A DNA stretch of 10,936 nt from Candidatus Woesearchaeota archaeon (GTDB lineage Archaea > Nanobdellota > Nanobdellia > Woesearchaeales > UBA11576): positions 1 through 10,936 of the forward strand of contig JACRKM010000178.1 of the NCBI GenBank assembly GCA_016219765.1. Direction: 5' to 3'. The notes below the pieces were generated by a model. It saw only the letters and a list, made by a program, of their open reading frames with translations. It was not told where the DNA came from and did no database searches. Made by a program: the position numbers and the translations under genes. Of the stretch, positions 6,364 to 10,936 are shown one piece after another (position 1 is the first letter of the stretch; each line of letters starts with the position of its first letter).

Positions 6364-6395
6364 ACTTTAAAGTCTCCCAAACAGGGCTTTAAAGC
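6364..6395. promoter_or_regulatory. Paired TTTAAA palindromes upstream of the signal peptidase operon
   Basis: ACTTTAAAGT (6364-6373) and GCTTTAAAGC (6386-6395) are perfect 10-bp palindromes with centres 22 bp apart, close to two helical turns, so proteins bound at both would face the same side. They lie 28-60 bp upstream of the TATA box at 6423. A third short palindrome, AAAGCTTT, is at 6419-6426. The rest of 6227-6363 shows nothing I can assign. They could be operator sites for a dimeric regulator or, because TTTAAA resembles a TATA box, weak promoters. Confidence 0.45.
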
Positions 6396-6422
6396 TAATT
6401 CTTACCTTGCCATACAAGAAAG

Positions 6423-6431
6423 CTTTTTATA
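6423..6431 (+). promoter_or_regulatory. TATA box for the signal peptidase-Nudix-sigma operon
   Basis: CTTTTTATA predicts transcription from about 6454, leaving a leader of roughly 27 bases before ATG 6481. A GTG at 6448 would lie at or before the transcription start, arguing against it as the start codon. Confidence 0.55.
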
Positions 6432-6480
6432 GGACGACTACTGTCCAGTGAATATTCATTGTGTGTGTTTGGGGGTTTTT

Positions 6481-6999
6481 ATGCTGCAAAAACGTATTGT
6501 CATACTTGTATTACTGATATTTTCCTTGGGGTGGGTTGCAAACAGCCTTATAAGCAGTCTTTTTGCCGTTGACTTAGAGAAACCTTACTTTTTCTCATTT
6601 TCCCCATATTCAGGATTTAATAAGGCTCCTGAACGGTTATCTCCAGCAGATCACATCTCAGAAAGCCAAGTTCACGTTTATAATGATAAGGTCGTACTTG
6701 ATATTCCAAAAGCTTCCTGGGCGCAGTTTACAGACACTAACTCCATGGATCCTTTTCTCGACAAAGGAGCCAACAGTATCGAGATCGCCCCCTCAAACCC
6801 CGAGGACATTCACGTGGGCGATGTGGTTTCCTACCAATCAAAAATCACCAATGACCTCATAATACATCGAGTCATATCCAAAGAGGTTGACGATAACGGG
6901 ATCTTCTTTTTGGTAAAAGGAGACAATAATCCAGCAGCCGATCCGCAGAAAATACGCTTTGAAGACGTCCGCGGCGTTGTCGTAGGAGTTGTCTATTAA
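6481..6999 (+). CDS. Signal peptidase I, archaeal type (S26 family)
   Basis: The 172-residue product has one N-terminal membrane segment (residues 5-29) followed by an extracytoplasmic catalytic domain. The nucleophile S88 sits in NSMDP. H129, in IIHRV, takes the position held by lysine in the usual bacterial enzyme, a mark of the archaeal/ER type. D148 in KGDNN and the nearby D154 complete the expected acidic set. The enzyme cleaves signal peptides from proteins leaving the Sec channel. The linker between membrane segment and catalytic core is longer than usual. ATG 6481 follows a GGGGG run that could act as ribosome binding site; an in-frame GTG at 6448 is less likely given the TATA box. 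The next gene starts 30 bases downstream, so an operon is likely. A S24/S26 peptidase of narrower role is possible. Confidence 0.85.
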   Translation: MLQKRIVILVLLIFSLGWVANSLISSLFAVDLEKPYFFSFSPYSGFNKAPERLSPADHISESQVHVYNDKVVLDIPKASWAQFTDTNSMDPFLDKGANSIEIAPSNPEDIHVGDVVSYQSKITNDLIIHRVISKEVDDNGIFFLVKGDNNPAADPQKIRFEDVRGVVVGVVY

Positions 7000-7029
7000 A
7001 GTCAAAGAAAATATTAGAGAGAATAAACC

Positions 7030-7950
7030 GTGAGCTCAAAAAACCATTACACGTCAACACTCATCGAGGTACGTGCAAGCGCCCTTGTGAGATACGAGGA
7101 CACACATCTGGTCGTCAAGGAACGCAATCCTGCAAAAACAAACCACGGTAAGATGGGAATTTCAAAATACTGGAAGACCCCTGGCGGCAGGTGCAACCTC
7201 GATTTGGATTATGGGCCTGTCGACAGAACATCCCTCGACGGCTTGAAGCGCGAACTGCGCGAAGAAGGATTCAACGCCATGCACTCCTCATTCACACCTG
7301 CAGGAGTATACTTCGTTGAAGGCACCGGTGCTGTGCGCACACGAGCGCTGCACTTCTACCGAGGAAACCTGGAATCCTTCCCTTCAAATGCTGCTGAAGT
7401 AAATAGACAAGCAAACAACCCGACCGGCTCAAATATAATCACAGAAGTAAAGTACGTAACGCGTGATGAGGCTATCCTCCACAACACTCGCAGAAACAGC
7501 AAAGACCTGCATCGCGAAACACTCGAAGCGATAGTCGACGCGTACCGCTGGGAGCCAAGCTTCCAGTTGCTATTCACACGGCGAGACGTCGATTGCAAGG
7601 TCGCCAGCAACGGTGCAATCCTCCTCAGTAAGCGCGTCCGCAAGCAGCTGGCCAAAAAGCCAGGAATGCCGGCTTACGCTACGGCGCTCGGCCCGGACGC
7701 GTTCTCAACGCTGCAAGTCTACTGTAGCCTGCCCGTCGACAAGAAACGGCATGACCCAAAGGCAAAGATCTTCATCGCAAGCGAGATGTTCCTATACGAA
7801 GAACGGATCAGCTGCACATCATTGCCACCCACTGCGGACATCGAACGATACCGCTCCCATGTGCTCACTACAGTGATTAAGCACCTGCGCAAGAACCTGG
7901 GTCACATCCTTGCATCTAAGCTCGTAGATCAGTACATCAGGCATTACTAA
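7030..7950 (+). CDS. Divergent Nudix-like protein with an unrecognised C-terminal domain
   Basis: The first 170 of 306 residues look like a Nudix hydrolase: beta-strand LIEVRASALVRY, a PGG turn at 51-53 and the helix core RELREEGF at 74-81, which in true Nudix enzymes supplies metal-binding glutamates for cleaving nucleoside diphosphate derivatives. The box is unusual: the stretch between GG and REL is longer than the standard motif and lacks its first glutamate, so activity may be altered or lost. Residues 172-306 form a second domain rich in basic residues that I do not recognise. The start is GTG with AGAGAG eight bases before it. It lies 30 bases after the signal peptidase gene and 38 before the sigma-like gene. 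Nudix-fold domains can act as ligand sensors for transcription factors, a tempting but unproven link with its neighbour. Confidence 0.65.
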   Translation: MSSKNHYTSTLIEVRASALVRYEDTHLVVKERNPAKTNHGKMGISKYWKTPGGRCNLDLDYGPVDRTSLDGLKRELREEGFNAMHSSFTPAGVYFVEGTGAVRTRALHFYRGNLESFPSNAAEVNRQANNPTGSNIITEVKYVTRDEAILHNTRRNSKDLHRETLEAIVDAYRWEPSFQLLFTRRDVDCKVASNGAILLSKRVRKQLAKKPGMPAYATALGPDAFSTLQVYCSLPVDKKRHDPKAKIFIASEMFLYEERISCTSLPPTADIERYRSHVLTTVIKHLRKNLGHILASKLVDQYIRHY

Positions 7951-7980
7951 GAGAACCTTTTTCCGTTCTCTCCTTAGAGG
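7950..7980 (+). other. Alternative hairpins before the sigma gene, covering its ribosome binding site
   Basis: AGAGAAC (7950-7956) pairs perfectly with GTTCTCT (7965-7971) around an eight-base loop. CTCT at 7968-7971 can instead pair with AGAG at 7976-7979, part of the AGAGG site that serves ATG 7989 at eight bases. The two folds exclude each other, so the first would expose and the second hide the site. The second stem has only four pairs, so regulation is speculative. Confidence 0.35.
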
Positions 7981-7988
7981 TTCAACAC

Positions 7989-9038
7989 ATGGACAAAGAA
8001 ATTTCCTACGCAAACACTCAGTGCCGCCTGGATGAAGAACTCGATAGGTTCATCGCCATGATGGACATTCCAGACTGTCAATTAAGAATTATCAATTGCA
8101 ACGAATCTCTTAGACTCGCCAATGAAAAAGATACGCGACTTCTTGCGAGATCATTAACAGAAGAGCAATACCGAAATAGTTGGCACTGCCTCAATGATTT
8201 AGGCGTGGAATACCATGAGTTCATTCAGAAAGGATACGGTGGAAATAATGAAAAACACCCAAGGCAAAGCCAGATCGAAGAAGACCTAAGCAAGAAACTG
8301 CAGCCGTGGCTTCTCAAAATTGCATCTGCAATAACAAATGGATCTGGCTGGTGCATAAGCACGAATCAAGGGAGCAAACTGTTATCACTAAAAGGTTCGC
8401 CCACACCTCTCGAGGATCTTGTGCAGGAAGGCGCAATCGGTATCCTGAAAGGACTGCAAAAATACGACCCAAAAAAAGGCAAGCTTTCGACCCATATATC
8501 TATCTGGGCCGCAACGACCATGTACCACGCAGGAATGCAAGATGTGGGTTTGTTCAGGTTACCTGTTCCTGTGGTTTCAGCGGTTAAACCAATCATGAAT
8601 GCAGACGCCGGTAAAACTGCAACTATTGCAAAAATACAAGAAGTCATAGGCGTATCAGCACTCCAAGCGATCGCGATCTATCATGGTTTTAAAAGAACGT
8701 GGGTAGATATTTATGGACATGAGACCACACGCCACGGCGGCCACAAAGCTACCTTCGAGGAACGATTCCTGAAAGACACAGAAAACGACTTTCTGCCTTG
8801 TGACAACGCTGTTGTGAATGAACTTTATGATAGAATAGCGGATCTTATCAAGACGGCCCTGACCCCCCGCGAAGAAATCGTCGTCCGTCGTCGCTTCGGA
8901 TTTGAACAGCTGCAGGGTGAGGAGGAAACGCTTGAGACCATCGGAAAGGATCTCGGCGTCTCCCGCCAGCGCATTCTGCAGATCGAAGCGCGTGCGCTCA
9001 GCAAACTTCGTTGCAAACTGCGCTGGCTTGCAGTCTGA
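7989..9038 (+). CDS. Sigma-70 family RNA polymerase sigma factor with regions 2, 3 and 4
   Basis: The 349-residue product follows the bacterial primary/group 2 sigma plan. Region 2 spans about 98-186: LEDLVQEGAIGILKGL at 141-156 matches the region 2.2 helix that grips the beta-prime clamp helices, and STHISIWAATTMYHAG at 167-182 matches the melting and -10 recognition helix, with one tryptophan kept (W173) and other aromatics lost. FRLPVPV at 189-195 matches region 3.0. FLKDTENDFLP at 260-270 matches the region 3.2 finger. Region 4 spans 284-342, with LTPREEIVVRRRFGF and the helix-turn-helix VSRQRILQIEARALSKLR. About 22 extra residues (117-138) interrupt region 2. The N-terminal 95 residues are not conserved region 1.1. 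It is third in the operon and has AGAGG before ATG. Normal archaeal initiation uses TBP and TFB, so its role here is unknown. Confidence 0.9.
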   Translation: MDKEISYANTQCRLDEELDRFIAMMDIPDCQLRIINCNESLRLANEKDTRLLARSLTEEQYRNSWHCLNDLGVEYHEFIQKGYGGNNEKHPRQSQIEEDLSKKLQPWLLKIASAITNGSGWCISTNQGSKLLSLKGSPTPLEDLVQEGAIGILKGLQKYDPKKGKLSTHISIWAATTMYHAGMQDVGLFRLPVPVVSAVKPIMNADAGKTATIAKIQEVIGVSALQAIAIYHGFKRTWVDIYGHETTRHGGHKATFEERFLKDTENDFLPCDNAVVNELYDRIADLIKTALTPREEIVVRRRFGFEQLQGEEETLETIGKDLGVSRQRILQIEARALSKLRCKLRWLAV

Positions 9039-9049
9039 TCGCCAAAACC

Positions 9050-9056
9050 TTTAAGA
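9050..9056 (+). promoter_or_regulatory. TATA-like box for the histidyl-tRNA synthetase gene
   Basis: TTTAAGA, preceded by CCAAAACC, is centred about 27 bases before ATG 9080, with no Shine-Dalgarno sequence at that ATG. It lies only 12 bases after the sigma-like gene stop codon, tying that gene physically to an archaeal promoter. Confidence 0.65.
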
Positions 9057-9079
9057 ATCACCTTCTCTGCTTCCATTCT

Positions 9080-10384
9080 ATGGAACTCTTAACCGCAAAA
9101 GGTGTGCGCGATTTTGCACCGCAGGACAAGATCGCAAGACAGCAGGTCGTGGATTTGCTGCGCACAACATTTGAATTGTACGGCTTCTCACCGCTAGAGA
9201 CACCCATCATCGAGCGCCTTGATGTATTATCAGCAAAGTATGCCGGCGGCGCGGAGATCCTCAAAGAAACATTCCGCTTCAAAGACCAGGGCGAGCGTGA
9301 CTTGTGTTTACGCTACGATCTGACAGTCCCTCTTGCACGTTTTGTCGGAATGAATCCATCACTCAAGATGCCCTTCAAGCGTTACGCGATCGGCCATGTG
9401 TTCAGGGACGGCCCGATCAAGCTTGGACGGTACCGTGAATTCATGCAGTGCGACGCTGACATCGTCGGGGCATCCAGCATGCTTGCAGATGCACTCTGCG
9501 TGAAAATGGCGCAAAGCGTATTCGAACGCCTCGGCCTTGACGTCGTCATCGAAGTGAACAACCGCAAATTACTTGATGGCATCCTCGATTCGCTTGAAAT
9601 TCCTGACAGCAAGAAAGTGGAAGTGATCCTCGAGATCGACAAACTCAAGAAAACAAGCCTGCAAGACGTCAAGAAAGAACTAAAATCAAAGGGAATCGAC
9701 AACGATGCAGTTGAGCGCCTCATGAAAATCCTTGCCACCAAAGGCTCCAATATCACAAAGCTTGAAGCGCTCAAAACCCTTGTCAACAACAGGACAGCGG
9801 CCGACGGGCTCAAAGAGATCGAACAGCTGCTTTCATTTGTCGACGAACGGAATGTTGTGTTCTCGCTCTGCCTTTCCCGAGGGCTCGCGTACTACACCGG
9901 CCCTGTGTTTGAGGTCTTCCTTTCTGACCAAAGCAAATTCACTTCGTCGCTTGCCGGCGGCGGGCGCTACGACAAGATGATCGGATCGTACCTTAGAGGA
10001 ACAAAAGAATTCCCTGCTGTTGGCATATCTTTTGGAATCGAGCCTATTCTCACTGTCCTCGAGCTACAACGTGCGGAAAAAGAACCCAAAAATACGCAGC
10101 GAAAAACAGTGACAGAAGTGTTCGTGGTGCCTATCCGGACCACAGCCGCGTGTCTAAAAATTTGCGATCAGCTTCGCAACGCCGACATCAAATGCGATCT
10201 TGACATCATGGAACGCGGCGTAAGTAAGAATTTAGAGTATGCGAACGCGCTTGGTATTCCCTATTGTCTGATCGTCGGAGAGAATGAGCTCAAATCAAAA
10301 CAGGTGAAATTCAAGGATATGGAATCAGGCAATGAAGAATTGCTGTCTGTCGATGCAGTTATAAAAAAGTTAAAACTGTTATAA
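9080..10384 (+). CDS. hisS: Histidyl-tRNA synthetase
   Basis: The 434-residue class II synthetase charges tRNA-His with histidine using ATP in the cytoplasm. Motif 1 is around residues 35-45 (GFSPLETPIIE); motif 2 at 102-130 includes the ATP-binding FRDGPIKLGRYREF and CDADIVG. The histidine-specific SRGLAYYTGPVFEV is at 266-279. Motif 3 region GGGRYDKMIG at 293-302 is followed by VGISFGIEPI at 314-323. The anticodon-binding domain starts near 345 (VTEVFVVPIR) and runs to the end. The insertion domain between motifs 2 and 3 (about 165-255) is helical and Lys/Glu-rich. All catalytic motifs are intact. I chose ATG 9080 over in-frame alternatives further upstream from the TATA spacing and because the conserved family N terminus (LTAKGVRDF) begins at residue 4. 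It appears monocistronic. Confidence 0.97.
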   Translation: MELLTAKGVRDFAPQDKIARQQVVDLLRTTFELYGFSPLETPIIERLDVLSAKYAGGAEILKETFRFKDQGERDLCLRYDLTVPLARFVGMNPSLKMPFKRYAIGHVFRDGPIKLGRYREFMQCDADIVGASSMLADALCVKMAQSVFERLGLDVVIEVNNRKLLDGILDSLEIPDSKKVEVILEIDKLKKTSLQDVKKELKSKGIDNDAVERLMKILATKGSNITKLEALKTLVNNRTAADGLKEIEQLLSFVDERNVVFSLCLSRGLAYYTGPVFEVFLSDQSKFTSSLAGGGRYDKMIGSYLRGTKEFPAVGISFGIEPILTVLELQRAEKEPKNTQRKTVTEVFVVPIRTTAACLKICDQLRNADIKCDLDIMERGVSKNLEYANALGIPYCLIVGENELKSKQVKFKDMESGNEELLSVDAVIKKLKLL

Positions 10385-10406
10385 AAGATTTGGGAGAGTA
10401 ACGCAA

Positions 10407-10461
10407 CCGCATCAACGACCGTTGTACGTAGCGGGGCTTTGATGGCGGAGCGGAGTTTTTT
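10407..10461 (+). terminator. Hairpin and T-run terminator after hisS, with a second T-run
   Basis: CCGC-ATCAA (10407-10415) pairs with TTGAT-g-GCGG (10439-10448) with one bulged base, followed closely by CGGAGTTTTTT (10451-10461). The same CGGAGTTTTTT recurs at 10486-10496, so two consecutive T-runs could stop polymerase before the next promoter. The rest of 10385-10558 holds nothing else I can assign. Confidence 0.55.
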
Positions 10462-10558
10462 ATTTGCTGGGAATACACTTGGCACCGGAGTTTTTTCTTG
10501 TAAACTTTTTCAATAAATTGCTGCTAAAGCGGAGTAGAATGCAGAATTGGGAGCAAAG

Positions 10559-10566
10559 TTTTTAAA
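10559..10566 (+). promoter_or_regulatory. TATA box for the last gene
   Basis: TTTTTAAA, preceded by GAGCAAAG, is centred about 26 bases before ATG 10589, predicting another leaderless transcript and supporting the partial reading frame. Confidence 0.6.
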
Positions 10567-10588
10567 CGATTAAAATCTATTTTATAAA

Positions 10589-10936
10589 ATGATAAAAATA
10601 ACCCTTGATACTTCATGCTACGATAAAAAATCGGGAATTTTATTAGAGGAGTTAGCAAAACTTCAAAAAGATGGGTTAGTGGAACTATGGCACGAGATAT
10701 ATTCAAAATCAGAGACAGATAATTGGGTAAGCCCCTATAAAGAAAGAATAATGGATCTTTTCTATACTTTTTCTAAATTTAAGAACGACGCTTGTGCTAT
10801 CCCTATGAAGATCTCCAATGATTCTGAAAAATCCCATAAATATATAGAAGAAAAAAGAGGTTACACTTCTTGTGATTTGCACAGGGTACATACAAAAATT
10901 GATAAGATGACTTATGCTGGCAAGTTTCCCCGGCGC
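10589..10936 (+). CDS. Partial gene, product unknown (weak PIN-like N terminus)
   Basis: An open frame of 116 codons begins at ATG 10589 and runs off the window without a stop. Translation starts MIKITLDTSC; the hydrophobic strand followed by LDT with an early aspartate (D7) resembles the start of PIN-domain nucleases, where that aspartate binds the catalytic metal, but the other acidic residues needed cannot be confirmed in the fragment. The middle is rich in Lys, Glu and aromatic residues, with cysteines at 10, 69 and 95. Coding sequence here is clearly more AT-rich than that of hisS or dnaJ, which may point to a different origin. The TATA box at the correct distance supports it being real. 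Function should be left open. Confidence 0.6.
   Translation, partial: MIKITLDTSCYDKKSGILLEELAKLQKDGLVELWHEIYSKSETDNWVSPYKERIMDLFYTFSKFKNDACAIPMKISNDSEKSHKYIEEKRGYTSCDLHRVHTKIDKMTYAGKFPRR

Noticed and set aside
6132..6392. An 86-codon plus-strand frame in the intergenic region
   Set aside because: It starts inside the dispersed element copy B and crosses its hairpin, has no start signals, and its translation has no recognisable domain.
6448..6480. GTG at 6448 as the signal peptidase start
   Set aside because: The TATA box at 6423 places transcription start near 6454, after the GTG; ATG 6481 also gives a normal membrane-anchor N terminus.
6440..7030. Bacterial -35/-10 promoter that the sigma factor might use
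   Set aside because: AT-rich hexamers exist, but none with convincing paired spacing; any choice would be arbitrary without known targets.
1..10936. CRISPR array or complete insertion sequence
   Set aside because: No regularly spaced direct repeats and no transposase, integrase or Cas-like reading frame were found.

Overview
The window most likely comes from an archaeon, with a DPANN-type lineage (for example Woesearchaeota-like) as a reasonable but unproven guess. The main evidence is promoter architecture. At least seven genes have a TATA-like box centred about 24-28 bases upstream of their start codon, which is what leaderless archaeal transcripts look like. The signal peptidase has histidine where the common bacterial type has lysine, and there is an endonuclease Q, an enzyme known mainly from archaea. 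Genes inside operons carry Shine-Dalgarno-like sites instead.

Layout, left to right. 1-270: non-coding, with copy A of a dispersed element. 271-2060: an HD-domain hydrolase overlapping a full-length DnaJ (+). 2120-2446: a small ASCH-domain protein (+). 2498-3331: a lipoprotein-like secreted protein (-). 3332-3749: an intergenic stretch holding a strong TATA box and a 218-bp element with perfect 16-bp terminal inverted repeats and perfect 10-bp flanking direct repeats. 3750-4520: a DEDD-type RNase H-fold exonuclease (+). 4615-4776: a 53-residue Arg/Lys/Ser/Ala protein (+). 4828-6030: endonuclease Q (-). 6031-6480: intergenic, with copy B of the dispersed element in the opposite orientation and two operator-like palindromes. 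6481-9038: a likely operon of signal peptidase I, a Nudix-like protein and a sigma-70 family factor (+). 9080-10384: histidyl-tRNA synthetase (+). 10589 to the end: an unrecognised partial gene (+).

The most striking gene is the sigma factor at 7989-9038. It has the region 2, 3 and 4 architecture of a bacterial primary or group 2 sigma factor, yet sits between genes with archaeal promoters. Archaea normally recruit RNA polymerase with TBP and TFB, so this is either a transferred and perhaps repurposed initiation factor, a sigma-like DNA-binding protein, or an assembly artefact. The last is less likely because the next gene starts from an archaeal TATA box 12 bases after the sigma stop codon.

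Themes: proteostasis (DnaJ, signal peptidase), nucleic-acid maintenance (EndoQ, DEDD exonuclease, a possible chromatin protein, Nudix) and translation (HisRS). The two non-coding element families are the other points of interest. No tRNA, rRNA, CRISPR array or complete insertion sequence was seen.
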